Notes under the pieces: model-generated
The model's input: only the letters and a program-made list of their open reading frames with translations
The model's database searches: none
What the model was told of the DNA's origin: nothing
NCBI GenBank assembly: GCA_029204225.1
Contig: CM055103.1
Location: forward strand, 42,725,104-42,789,103
Direction: 5' to 3'
DNA from: Diphasiastrum complanatum
Lineage: Eukaryota; Streptophyta; Lycopodiopsida; Lycopodiales; Lycopodiaceae
DNA: 64,000 nucleotides
Made by a program: the position numbers and the translations under genes
Shown here: positions 53,900 through 64,000 of the stretch, piece after piece
Position numbering within the stretch: position 1 is the stretch's first letter
How the letters are laid out: each line of letters opens with the position of its first letter

Positions 53900-55519
53900 T
53901 TGGCTAAATGATCTTTTATATTATATTATGAAAATTCACTTCATTATGTACAAGTTATTGCGCAAACTACTCCCAGAAGGAAACACTATGTTAGAGACAA
54001 GAGGTGAGGCCCAAAAAAAGTTAAGTGCAATGGGAATGGACTATACATTGCATCATGCTTGTCCAAAAGATTGCATCTTATATCGTGGTGAGTATTGAGG
54101 GTTAAAAGCTTGTCCTATATGTGATACTCCTTGATATCAAGATGACTTACAAGGGACCACTATCCCATGCAAGGTGTTACGACACTTTCCAATAATCCCA
54201 GATTGCAATGATTGTTTCGTTGCAAGTCTCTTGCAGAACTTGTGAATTGGCATGCTAGTCATCGTTCTTCGGATGAGATCATGAGAGTACCCTCAGACTC
54301 TCCTGCATGGAAACACATTGACAAAGAATATCCATGTTTTGCAAGTGGAACAAGAAATATAAGATTTGGACTTGCAACAGACGGGGTTAACCCCTTTGGA
54401 AAATTGTCAAGCAAGTGGTCTACTTGGCCAGTGATGTTGGTCAACTATAACATTCCACCTTGGCTAAGCATAAAAAAAGGACATCTCATGCTAGCACTTC
54501 TAATTCCTGAAAAACATAAAAAAAAAATATGGATTTCTACTTTGCACCATTGATTGAGGAACTAGAACTACTATGGAAAGGAGTCCAAGCATATGACATC
54601 TCACGTCCACTTCAAGACAAAACATTTTTGTTGCGTGCGATGTTAATGTGGACTATGCATGACTATCCAGGATTGGGCGATTATTCAGGTGACTATAAAA
54701 TGAAATCATTTGTAATGTTTGTATATTTATTTTTTATGCATGCAATATTTATGCTTTAAAAGAATTCTATTTATAACATAAATTGGATTTGATTCTTTTA
54801 GGTTTTACAACTTCTGGATATCACGCGTGTTTCATTTGTGGACCAAATATTGATGCTCGCCACTCACGTCATTTAAACAAAGTTGTGTATGAAAATCATC
54901 GCAAGTACTTGCATGATGAAAATCATCCATTTAGAAATGCTCATAGAAGAGGCTTTGGAGGAAGATCAGAAACAAGAATGCCTCCAAAGAGAATGTCCAT
55001 GGCAGATTGGCACAAACTTTGGATTGAATCCGAGACCAAGCCAATCAATGGTATGAAAAGACTATCCATCTTTCATTGTTTACCATATTGGAATAACCTT
55101 TTGATCAATCACTTGCTTGATCCTATGCACATATTTAAAAATGTGGGTGAATCAATATGGAAACACTTGATGGGCGACAAAGACAATATTTCTGCCAGGC
55201 ATGATCTACAAGAATCAAAAACAAAAAAAGAGTATTGGCCAAAATTATGTAATGATGGAAATACCTATAATATTCCAAGAGTCCCTTGGATTCTTATGAA
55301 AGAAGAGTATAAGTACGTACGGTCAGTCATTTGCGAGACGAGAACACCAATGGGTTTTGCTTATTCACTACGAACATCATTCACAGCTAAAGGGAAACTC
55401 CATGGTCTAAAATCTCACGATTTGTTGAAGATGGTCGAGTACATATTTCCAATGTGCATTCATGGCTGTCTAATTGATCAACTTCGCGATGCCATTTACA
55501 AATTAGCATCCGTTGTCAG
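53900..55519 (+). pseudogene. TNP2 transposase core (Transposase_21 family)
   Basis: Exons 53900-54688 and 54802-55519, joined in phase. Reads RKLLPEGNTMLETRGEAQKK, HACPKDCILYRG, (after TGA) GLKACPICDTP, then RFGLATDGVNPFG, STWPVMLVNYNIPPWL, DKTFLLRAMLMWTMHDYPG, TTSGYHACFICGPNIDA and HLLDPMHIFKNVGESIWKHL. These are the hallmark TNP2 blocks, including acidic residues thought to form its RNase H-like catalytic site. TGA codons near 54096, 54132 and 54209 and a frameshift in the A-run at 54513-54525 disable it. TNP2 cuts and joins the element ends after TNPA-type binding. Confidence 0.93.
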
Positions 55520-55639
55520 GTACTTAATTTTTTTAGTTTACATCGATATCTTATGAAATTTTGTGTTTTTTTTCTAATACAAGTTTGATAAAATAATATG
55601 AACTTACTAAAATCTAGTTATACTACAAACATGATGTAG

Positions 55640-56416
55640 ATGGATGTGTGGTAAGGAGATTCGTGAGATAGACGTGCAAACAAAGCAAGAAGATATGGTG
55701 GAGGCTATATGTATGCTTGAGAGGGATTTTCTAACTTCTATCCTAGACATATAGGTGCATCTACTTGTGCACTTGGTCCAAGAAGTTAGTATTGCCAGTC
55801 CTGTGCACTCAAGGTATAATAACTTGAATTTGATTTTAGTAGTTTCAATAAATGTAGTGTGATTCTTTCAAATTATAAATAACAGAATGTTCGCATTGAT
55901 GTGTTAAAATTTTCTGTAGGTGGATGTTTTTCTTGGAGAGATTCATGAAAGTGTTGAGAGATTTTGTGCATCAGAAGGCAAGGCCAGAGGGAAGCATGTC
56001 AGAGAGATGGTTAGTGCAAGAATCTCTATTTTTTGTTACCAAAGTTTTGTTTCAAATAGATCCATCTGCTCCACGACTATGGCATGATGAGGAAAGCAAT
56101 GAGGTGAAAGGTGAAAAACCTCAAGGTATGGGTAGTCTTAGAAAAATGATGAGAGAAAAAATTTCAACCTTCATGCTATATAATTCAGGAGTAATGGATA
56201 AATGGTTGGAATTATATGAAAAAAAAAAAAGGGTATTGACTAGAAATCGACACCGACGCAATGGGCGTATAGGTCAAGCTACACCTTCACATGATCTTGA
56301 GCCATTGCCCAACCAATGCACTGTAGACTAGATGGTTGATACACTCCAACAAGCAAGATCAAAGGGACAATTCATATCTGACACAGAATGGGAATTCGCA
56401 AGAGGATGTGATTGGA
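55640..56416 (+). pseudogene. TNP2 C-terminal DUF4218 region
   Basis: Exons 55640-55813 and 55920-56416 with in-phase GT/AG borders. WMCGKEIREIDVQT, then a TAG at about 55752, VHLLVHLVQEVSIASPVHSR, then WMFFLERFMKVLRDFVHQKA and ARPEGSMSERWLVQESLFF, the DUF4218 signature found next to Transposase_21. A TAG at 56329 interrupts before DTEWEFARGCDWK. Confidence 0.88.
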
Positions 56417-56509
56417 AGGTTTGTCTGTAACTCTATTTTTTTTAAATGAACTATTTTAATTTGTACGATGATTGATTATTGTTTTAATTATAATCAACAT
56501 GTGACAATA

Positions 56510-57388
56510 TCGAAAGTATAGTGCAATGTGGGCATATCGTCGTCATCATCGCATTGAATCAATTGATATGAAATGACGAACTTATGATTGTGGTGTGATG
56601 ACATCCTTCCATCAAGAAAGTCGGAGTAGTGCTCGAGATCAAAGTCCAATTTTTTAAGAGCTTGAATATGTAGGAACCATATAAGCCATATATGAGGTGT
56701 GTTTTGGTGAAATGGATAAATATTTGTTGTTTGACATGAAATGGTTCAAAATCAACTATTGAGGATCAAATGCAACTGTAAAAAAAGATCTTAGTGAATA
56801 TTTTGCTATCGATTCAAGCAAGACATTAGGCATGGACTTTTTAGACACATTGGTGTTGCCTCGTCATTGTGAACAGGTGTGCATGAATTTCACATTTTTT
56901 TTCTTTTTGTCACTTGTGATCAATGTTATATTAATCATCTACACTACTTTTTCACTACATCTATTTATTGTGAATTAAAATGTGAGCATAACGAATATCT
57001 ATTCCTAACATTGCTAAATGTGCAAGTATTTTTTCAACCAGATCGACTAAACAAAGATTGGTGGTATGTTGTTCAAACTAAGCCACGTTCAAGACATGTA
57101 TTCAAAAATGCATATGTTGAGAATAAAATGGAAGATCTAAATTTGGACAACACAAGTATATCTGATGAAGATGTACATATAAGTTTGAGTTTTATAAATA
57201 TTGAAAACCTGAGAATTGATTCTCATGATTCCGACAACTCAGATGATGAAGAGGACAACAATGATTCTTTGCATGAGGACAATATTGAGAGAGGTTTTGA
57301 TTTCGATAGTGATGATGAAAATCATCTTAGCGGAGATGAGTTGCAAGATGTATTGGCTGATGAATTTGAATCTTGCGATGATGAATAA
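56510..57388 (+). pseudogene. TNP2 C-terminal DUF4216 region and acidic tail
   Basis: First part (about 56510-56877) contains RTYDCGVMTSFHQESRSSAR, a tyrosine/tryptophan-rich stretch (YLLFDMKWFKINY) and DTLVLPRHCEQ, with several stops. The last exon from about 57028 reads VFFQPDRLNKDWWYVVQTKP, matching DUF4216 of plant CACTA transposases. It ends in a strongly acidic tail (DSDNSDDEEDNND) with a stop at 57386-57388. Exact splice borders in this part are uncertain. Confidence 0.82.
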
Positions 57389-58114
57389 AGTTTGTACATG
57401 TCACAAATAATTTTGTCATAAAATGATCCATTGTGGTCAATATATATTGTTTTCAAATTAAAATTATTATATTTTTCTACGATGTTGCATTTCTAAAGTT
57501 TCATTTCAAACGCATCTCGCAATCACTTAGAATTAGAAAAATTATCAATATTAATAGATGTGTGAATTAATTAAAAGATATATGTGTTGAATATTTATAT
57601 ATTATAATTAAAAAACATCTTCTTTGAGATAATAATACACTTTGCCACAATATTGTTCGACTATTCATTGATCTTTGCAAACACACAAAGGTGTATAACA
57701 TTGCAATTTTTTTATAAACAAATTAGCTTAAAAAGCTACCCCACGGCTCTCAAATGTAAGGTACTTAGCATCCTTTCAAATGCATATTAAGCTCACGCTT
57801 ATATTTTTACCCATCAATACCATATTAAAAAAATTGTCAAAAATAAATACATAAGATAGCATGTAATTTTATTCAACTGATAGTAACTTCAATTCGTCAG
57901 AGCATAATTATTTGAGATAATGATCATTTAATTTTTAGTTCACATTTTATTATAAGTATACACCTATTCAAAATATAAAAAAAAATCTTATTTGCTTTTA
58001 AGTTCTTTTTTATTAACTTATTATTCATAATAGATAAAAAAAAAAATTTACGACAAAATAATTTTTTTGCAAATTTCCAAAACAAAATTTTTCTAAGTAT
58101 TGTGTTTTAATATT
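57389..58114. other. 3' non-coding part of the CACTA element
   Basis: AT-rich with long A and T runs, no frames of note. It is probably the 3'UTR of the transposase gene and spacer before the right subterminal repeats. Confidence 0.6.
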
Positions 58115-58505
58115 GCCACGCGTGGCAAATTTTTTGACAAATTTCGCCACACGTGGCAATAAAAAAAGCCATTGCTTTGGAATTTTCTCTGGAGATTTGC
58201 CACACGTGGCAAATCAAAATTTTTTTATGTCACATGAAAATTGGTTAACTAACAACCATACGTTGCACTTCCATGCGCGGATGTGCCACGCCGACATATT
58301 TTGGTGGCACTGCCACGCATAATTGATTTTTTTTTGCCGGACCTCTCCTCCAGCCTAGATTTCACCGGCAGGGTCCTCGGAAAAGCTTTAGCGTGGATAT
58401 GCCACGCGTGGCAGTGCCACACATAAGAAAAATGTCAAAATTTCGGCTACGTATCGGGTTTGCATGGCAGCGTCGCATGGCAAAACACACATATATGTAG
58501 TTGTG
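58115..58505. repeat. Right terminal and subterminal repeat region of the CACTA element
   Basis: Palindromes TGCCACGCGTGGCA at 58115 and 58398, variants GCCACACGTGGC at 58149 and 58199, and GCCACGCC/GTGGCACTGCCACGC near 58283-58318, ending in ...ATGTAGTTGTG at 58505. Mirrors the left region. Confidence 0.9.
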
Positions 58506-58586
58506 ATTGCGGAATAGCTCTCCCGTTACAATCAACTGCTAGATGCAAAAGCAGTCTAATAGAAAGCTTATGCTGAGCATAGTTTC
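58506..58586 (-). repeat. Second part of the split LTR, right of the CACTA element
   Basis: ATTGCGGAATAGCTCTCCCG onward matches the solo LTR from about 32987 (GCGGAACAACTCTCCCG...) to CTTATGC at 58573. Weak homology extends to about 58586. The rest of the LTR does not follow here but lies inverted at 59413-60394. Confidence 0.88.
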
Positions 58587-59412
58587 TTGATTTTTCGACA
58601 AACTTTGTATTTGATACCGTCAGTGAGTCTATTGCATCATGGAATGAATGTACTGATGATTTTTTGGAGGGAGCACTACAATTGGAAAACACCCTACATG
58701 ACGATAATAGCTGGGTTGCGTGTTTTATAAGTATTGATTGAGAGTTGTTTTTTGTCGTCAATAGAAATGTGTGAAAGTGACATTATGATGGATTCCTCTA
58801 GTTTTGAGAGGAATTGACCATTCAGAAAGACTCGGGATGGTGTGGAGATATGGTTCATGTACATTTGTTGATTGAATCAATATTTAAAACATGTTTTGAA
58901 CTATTTATGATAGGCACCTCCCATTTGTTTCAAGTTTTTTTATGGACCTATATGTATTGAGTCATGCTGGAAATACCGGACAATTGCATATGTTTTGGAT
59001 CCATCCATCTTTAGATCTTTATTAGATACATGGATTCATTACTTGTTAGCATCTGAGAAAATGTACAATGCTAGTAGGACCATATAAGCAAGAGGTGGTG
59101 TGCAAAAAATTCTACTTCTTCTGTAGTATATAGATGACACATTTTGTTGTCCTTGTGGAGTCCATGGATGGATGTGGGTCTATAGTGCAGGCTTAGAAAA
59201 ATAAAAGATAGATGTTGTGTAGGCATGGATAGTGATACATTGTTGCACATCATTGAATTGTATAGTAAAAGTAAGTGCACATGTCCACAATGTGTGTTAT
59301 GTTTCTTTAACCATTGTTTTTGTCACTGCTCAACATCATAAATCATAAGGTTAACTCCTAAGACGTTGATTGTCACAAGTCTAGTTGTATCACAAAAAAT
59401 GCTATTGTGGTG
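58587..59412. other. Unassigned sequence, inferred inverted flank of the LTR
   Basis: No domain recognised. It has coding-like patches on the plus strand, such as VFDTVSESIASWNECTDDF with ENTLHDDNSWVACF at about 58607-58738, and a Cys-rich patch SKCTCPQCVLC near 59275. All are short and bounded by stops. Its last five bases, TGGTG, are the inverted form of the CACCA target duplication at 41675. Confidence 0.45.
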
Positions 59413-60394
59413 TGTTGGAAATGAAGCCCACAGTTGTCTCCTTGGAATCACAACTTAGACAGCCAAATTATTTGAAGAACTTCTACAACGGGGGCTTCCG
59501 GCTAATCTCCAGCAAAGGGTAACCAATCATGTCATAATCAAGTTCAGATGTTAAGTTCAATTACTTGAAGTCATTGAAGACTTGGCCACCTTCAAGGACT
59601 TCCAAGAACTAGCATTTAGAACAAGTCTGCAGATTTATATTACTTTTTCAACAGTCTGTAGAAATACATTAAGTGTCACCACAATCTGCAGAAATATTCT
59701 AAGTGTCGCTACAGTCTGCAGAAATGAACTATCTTTTTCACAGGGTTGACTTTTTTCAAAAAAATGACACTTCAGCATAGTTCACAAATTCAAGTTTTTG
59801 CGACAGTGTCGGCTTTTTCGCTTTTTCTCGAAAAGCGACAGTGTCGATTTTTTTCTCAAAAAGTGACACTTCAGCCTAATTCACAAATTCAACTTTTTGC
59901 GGCAGTGTCGACTTTTTTGCCTTTTTAAGGACATTGTCGACTTTTCGCAAAATCTTGAAGAGAGAGAAAAAACCCGATAGTTGTCCATTTTCAACAAGGA
60001 AAGTTTCCAACCACTTCCAAAAATGCAAAGAGAGGGAATTTGCAGTGTCCTCGTCCGCGTCAACATTCGCTACATGTTGACCGTAATGTACAGTTGTCAT
60101 TTCAAGCCAATACTTCCAAGTACAACGACTTGTCTAATTAGATGACAAACATTTAATACATGAATGCAATCTATAAATGGATCATCTAGACACACTATAC
60201 GTGATGCTCCGTCCATGAGATGTATGATTTGAGCCTCCCAGTTACGTCACCATTTTGGTCATAATTGCTATTTTATTGTGCTTCAATGTAATATAGCAAA
60301 AGTAATACCACACACACAAACCATTTCTAATCTCTTCGGTGGACTGTACTCTCGTTTTTGTGAGTATGAACTAATTTTTAAGATCATGTTGGGC
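59413..60394 (+). repeat. Inverted remainder of the split LTR
   Basis: TGTTGGAAATGAAGCC onward is the reverse complement of 34447 down to about 33080 of the solo LTR, about 980 bp with deletions and many substitutions. Matching blocks include CTGCAGATTTATA, ACGACTTGTCTAATTAGATG and TTGCTATTTTATTGTGCTTC. Relative to 41680/58506 it is in opposite orientation, so the LTR was broken by an inversion. A tandem block of about 100 bp (AAAATGACACTTCAGC / AAAAAGTGACACTTCAGCC) repeats at about 59757 and 59858. Confidence 0.88.
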
Positions 60395-60799
60395 CAACAA
60401 GAAATGGCAAGTCAAAACTCTAACCACTTCACCCCCAAGCCAAGATGACTTAATGCAAGAGAGGAGAAGATCCTAGCTTCTAGAAATAGAATTATGAGTA
60501 AGTAGGTGGGTGAGTTCCTACAAGATAAATACTCCTCAAAAGCTAATGAATATTTTCTCTAGGATCTCCTATTCCAATCCAAAAGCATTTGATCTCCTAT
60601 TCTAGCACCAAAAGTTGTCAATTACCATGCAAAAGCTCCATAGGTCCAATTAAAGCACCTGGGTCCTCACAAGGTTATTAAGAACATTACTAGCCTAGTC
60701 CGAAATGACATGGCGTAACTAATAATCTTGTACAGTGGAGTACCGACTATCCATGTCAAGAATTATTCCAAATCCCACATACTTTACATGGGTGTAACA
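60395..60799 (-). repeat. Probable LTR of the gypsy relic to the right
   Basis: The right edge is set by a polypurine tract (minus AGGGGGGAGAA) running into TGTTACACCC at 60799. The left edge is uncertain and near the LTR inversion breakpoint. No second copy is in the window. Confidence 0.5.
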
Positions 60800-61745
60800 T
60801 TCTCCCCCCTGTGAACTACTTCTGTCCTCAAAAGTGAAAACTAGGGAAGTTCTTCTTTATGCTTTCAACTCTTTCTCATGAATCATCATCCATAGTCCCC
60901 TTCCACCTAATCAAGCACTTAGAGATAGAATGATTTTTCAATTGTTTATCACTGGTTCGAAGTACTTTTTCAAGTCCCCAAGGTACACTAAACGATAAAT
61001 CCTCCAAATGCATAAGCTCCTCATTAGATCCAACTATATCACTTTCATGTAAACTAAGTTTCAAATAGCTTACATAAAACACCAGATGAGCAGTCGACTT
61101 ATCCTGAAGATCAAGTTCGTAATCTAAAGAACCAATTTTCTTTATAATCTGAAATGGTCCACAATATCTGGTAGACAACTTATAATGCTGCCCAGTACGC
61201 ATAGTCTTGGTATCTTTTGGCATTATAAGATATATCCAATCATCAACTTTAAAATCTCCAGGAGATCGCTTAAGATTGGCATAATGTTTAGCTCTATCTT
61301 GAGCACTATAGATAAAATCATGTGCCAAATGCAATATTTCTTGCATATCATGCAAGAAATCCACAACTTTCTGGATCTTAACAGATTTTGTTTTCACATT
61401 CACTAGAGATCTAGGTTGGACACCGTACATTAGCATTAATGGACTATAACCTATAGCAGAATGTTTTCTACTATTGTAGTCAAATTCAATTAAAGGAATA
61501 TAATTATCCCACTGAGATTCCCTATGAGACACATATGTTCTCAACATATCTTCCATAGTTTGATTATTGCTCTCAGTTTGGCCATCTGATTTAGAATGAT
61601 GAATAGAACTAAAACTAAGCAAGGTTTCTAGCTTATGAAATACAGCTGACCAAAAGTGACCTGTAAATTTAGGATCTCTATCACTAACAATGGCACTTGG
61701 CAGGCCATAAAGTTTAAATAATCTTTCAGCAAAGATTTGGGCTAA
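60800..61745 (-). pseudogene. Ty3/gypsy chromovirus 3' end: integrase and chromodomain
   Basis: Minus strand from 61745: [20 protein letters not shown] with the second catalytic Asp, then SDGQTESNNQTMEDML with the catalytic Glu, EFDYNSRKHSAIGYSPLML, KVDDWIYLIMPKDTKT, LSTRYCGPFQIIKKIGS and a chromodomain-like end (KCLIRWKGTMDDDS). The frame 60876-61622 is open for 248 codons. Everything upstream of mid-integrase is missing, so it is a 5'-truncated piece. Confidence 0.88.
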
Positions 61746-62099
61746 ATTTTACGACTGCTACAGATGCGACGAAGGGCACAAAATTGCAGATGCCTTCATA
61801 AGGGCATATTTACACCCTTCTGCCAAGATTGCAGATATGAGCACTGTTACAAGAATTTTCCATTGAGACCTGGAGCAAGAGCACTCTTAAATCTAATCAC
61901 AGTACAACCAATAGTAGTTCCAGAAAGGTTGGCATAGAAAACTCCAATTCCCTACGTTTTGGTGCTAGCAATTACGCGAGCCTAAAAATAGAAGGGAGTG
62001 GCACCATCACCACCCTCTTCAGTATCCTTGTTAGACGATCAATTCTCAGCCGCATGACCATATCCTAACGTAAGAGTGATGCAAGTACTATAGAATCCT
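61746..62099. other. Unassigned sequence between retroelement pieces
   Basis: Begins abruptly after the gypsy break. The plus strand has a patch CYRCDEGHKIADAF and, in another frame, PGARALLNLITVQPIVVPER, neither assignable. It may be a fragment of a host exon or of another element. Confidence 0.35.
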
Positions 62100-62215
62100 C
62101 TTGGAAATCTTCCAGTGTGTAGGTCTTGGATTGATGTAAAATTGGCTCATTCTAAATACTGCATAGGCAATGTATGGCCTTGTATTATCTGCCAAGTACA
62201 TGAGAGATCCAATCA
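62100..62215 (-). pseudogene. Short copia RT fragment
   Basis: Minus strand reads LIGSLMYLADNTRPYIAYAV then FRMSQF and THWK, nearly the same protein as the start of the copia piece at 26278-27147, so it is the same family. Only about 38 codons remain. Confidence 0.8.
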
Positions 62216-62726
62216 GTCTTCTATAAGGCTTGTTGAGCATTTCTTGTTATTCTTCGATGTTTTGTTGGACTGGTTTACGTATATGGTACATTGTACTATA
62301 AAATGTTATATTGGCACTAAATCTCACTATGATTCACTCTGATAGGAGGTAAAAAGTTTGCTCTTGTTTACAAGAGGGACTATGAGTGATTTTGGCTTGT
62401 CTAGTTTTGATCAACTCTCTCGCTTTAAGTGGGCACCACCTAACACTTAGAATTTCCTTTGCACAGGAACACCGATCATGCTACACAGTAACATAGACAG
62501 AAAACACCCTCCACAGTAAGTTCACATAGCAATTGTATTTCTCAAAATGAAATTACACTGTACATATAGTTGTTCACTCAGGCAACCCATGCATGACCTA
62601 GGTTGTCGTTGGTGGGACACGTGTCCCGTCGACTTGCCTCGTGGTGAGGCCAACTGATCCTTATCAACTGATAGGACCCACAGTACAGTAGCACAGTGAT
62701 TCTACTTTAATTCTAACTCTCTCCCT
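62216..62726 (-). other. Probable 3' LTR region of the terminal copia relic
   Basis: Non-coding. Its right edge meets a purine tract on the minus strand (CTTTAAGGGAGAGAG at about 62727-62741) that follows the copia pol 3' end. The LTR termini themselves are not clear. Confidence 0.4.
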
Positions 62727-62741
62727 TAAAGTAGAGTCTAT

Positions 62742-64000
62742 TTATACAGTCATATACATAGCTTTAAAGTTAACAAACTTTAAGTATAGAAAGCTTTGAT
62801 CTAAACTTATCAAACTTTTCTCCAACAAGTGGCTTAGTGAAAATATCAGCTAGTTGTTCTTTCGTGCTACAATCAACAACATGAATTTCACAACTCAGCA
62901 GCCTCTCACGTATAAAGTGATACTGAATCTCAATGTGTTTAGTTCTCACATGGAACACTGGATTCTTTGCTAGCTGAATGCCACTCTAATTGTCGCTATG
63001 TAAAGTCATGGGATTTTTTTGCTTCATGCCAACTTCTTCCAAGATTTGTCTCAACCATATAGCTTCCTGTGCTACTCTACACATTGCCTTATACTCTGCT
63101 TCTGTGGTGGAAAGAGCAATTGTACTTTGCTTCTTACTAGACTAGGAAAAGCAACTACCACAAAACTGGAATACATACCCTGTGGTGGATCTATGATCAT
63201 CATAGTCACCTCCCCAATCCGCATCCACATAGCCACACAATTCAGGTAAACCATCATGCTTCTTGTAAATCAAGCCATAATCTGAAGTGCCTTTCACATA
63301 ACACAAAATGCGTTTAGCTACCTTCCAATGGGTTTCCGTAGGTGCTGCCATAAACTGACTTACAATGCCAACAGCATAGCATATATCTAGTCTAGTCATG
63401 GTAAGGTAAATCAAGCTCCCTACTAGCTGCCTATACAACGTAGCATCAAATGGTTGTGACTCATCAAGCTTAGAAAGCTTTTTACCTGGTTCAATGGGAG
63501 TATTCACTGGTTTGCAATCCCGCAACCTAAACCTGTGCAACAACTCTTTGACATACTTCACCTGTGTTAAACCCACTTCGTGTCCTTTTTGCCACACCTC
63601 TACTCCAAGGTAATAATGCATCAGGCTGAGATCTGTCATCTTGAATTGTTCCATGAGGTCTTTCATGATCATATCTATCATCTCTTGATAATTTCCCGTA
63701 ATAATCAAGTCATCAACATAAAGAGCAATCAAAGCAACCATACCATCAAAGCGCTTTCTTCAAGCGACATACTTTATTTTCCTGTCCCTTCGTTACAAAG
63801 CTTTCAGGTTGACCCATGAACACCTCTTCTTCTAACTCAGTTTTAGAAAAGCAGATTTCACATCCATCTGATGCAAAGGCCAACCAAAATGTGAAGCTAA
63901 AGCAACAAGTAGACCTAGAGAATTCCACTTACATATTGGCTCAAAGGTCTCCTCATAGTCAATGCCTTTACTTTGTGCATACCCTTTGATCACCATTCTT
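62742..64000 (-). pseudogene. Ty1/copia RT and RNase H relic, running off the window
   Basis: Minus strand: GYAQSKGIDYEETFEPICKW at the window edge, ELEEEVFMGQPESFVTKGQ (63746-63928), then a deletion of about 40 codons to MVALIALYVDDLIITG (63142-63741). RT ends TLYRQLVGSLIYLTMTRLDI. RNase H reads YVDADWGGDYDDHRSTTG, a TAG at about 63142, STIALSTTEAEYKAM, a second stop, then HVRTKHIEIQYHFIRERL and ADIFTKPL, ending near 62770. The gag-integrase part, if present, lies beyond 64000. A different copia family from the 43.6 kb element. Confidence 0.88.

Larger units (their letters stand above)
41733..58505 (+). mobile_element. CACTA (En/Spm-type) transposon, 16.8 kb, with nested copia elements
   Basis: The ends are CACAACTAGAAATATA and (inverted) CACAACTACATATATG: eight perfect terminal bases and partial matching beyond. 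ATT is duplicated on both sides (41730-41732, 58506-58508). The uninterrupted LTR at 32936 has a single ATT at this site, which serves as an empty-site control. Palindromic subterminal repeats crowd both ends. Inside on the plus strand is one multi-exon gene with SET, TNP2, DUF4218 and DUF4216 parts. About 7 kb of the element is copia DNA (43337-50345). Stops and shifts mean this copy cannot supply its own transposase. Confidence 0.95.

Overview
The window reads as nuclear DNA of a land plant, most likely a vascular plant with a large, repeat-rich genome. It holds one recognisable host gene and otherwise nested, mostly decayed transposable elements. The evidence for a plant is the NFRKB-like host gene with the plant family layout, Ty1/copia and Ty3/gypsy elements primed by initiator tRNA-Met (TGGTATCAGAGC), chromodomain gypsy elements, and a CACTA element with TNP2, DUF4218 and DUF4216. 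The species cannot be fixed from the sequence.

Layout: 1-4.9 kb is AT-rich intergenic DNA with one tandem duplication. At 4.87-8.59 kb on the minus strand lies an intact 1238-codon NFRKB-like gene (INO80-complex subunit family) with a probable 5'UTR intron. Its upstream flank carries a 244-bp tandem duplication and a GC-rich patch. At 12.5-21.1 kb (minus) an old gypsy element (gag, protease, integrase; RT lost) is split by a chromovirus (13684-20045, LTRs about 2% diverged, with several disabling lesions). At 21.4-22.4 kb is a chromovirus 3' end. At 25.5-32.6 kb a minus-strand copia element is interrupted by an oppositely oriented gypsy 5' half. At 32.6-37.7 kb is a plus-strand copia relic with a solo LTR (32936-34447, TSD AAACA) in its gag. 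At 37.7-40.3 kb are further copia pieces.

The main structure is a 16.8-kb CACTA transposon at 41733-58505 (ends CACAACTA/TAGTTGTG, TSD ATT, palindromic subterminal repeats GCCACGCGTGGC). It landed in a second copy of the solo LTR seen at 33-34 kb. It carries an older copia fragment, which in turn contains a complete, very young copia element (43629-50059; 655-bp LTRs differing at 3 sites, TSD GGCTA, intact 1317-aa polyprotein). The CACTA gene itself (51290-57388, plus, about 11 exons) is decayed but readable. A cysteine/histidine N-terminus and a His-Ile-Asp repeat are followed by a SET-domain (protein lysine methyltransferase) sequence, then in the same direction and partly the same frame by TNP2 transposase, DUF4218 and DUF4216. 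A SET domain joined to a CACTA transposase is the most unusual thing here.

Right of the CACTA element the host LTR is inverted (59413-60394). Its target-site duplication also lies inverted (CACCA at 41675, TGGTG at 59408), which records a local inversion. The window ends in a 5'-truncated chromovirus (60.8-61.7 kb, minus) and a copia RT/RNase H relic (62.7-64 kb, minus).

Only the NFRKB-like gene and the young copia polyprotein look capable of making full products. Relative insertion order can be read from the nesting. No tRNA, rRNA or CRISPR was seen.
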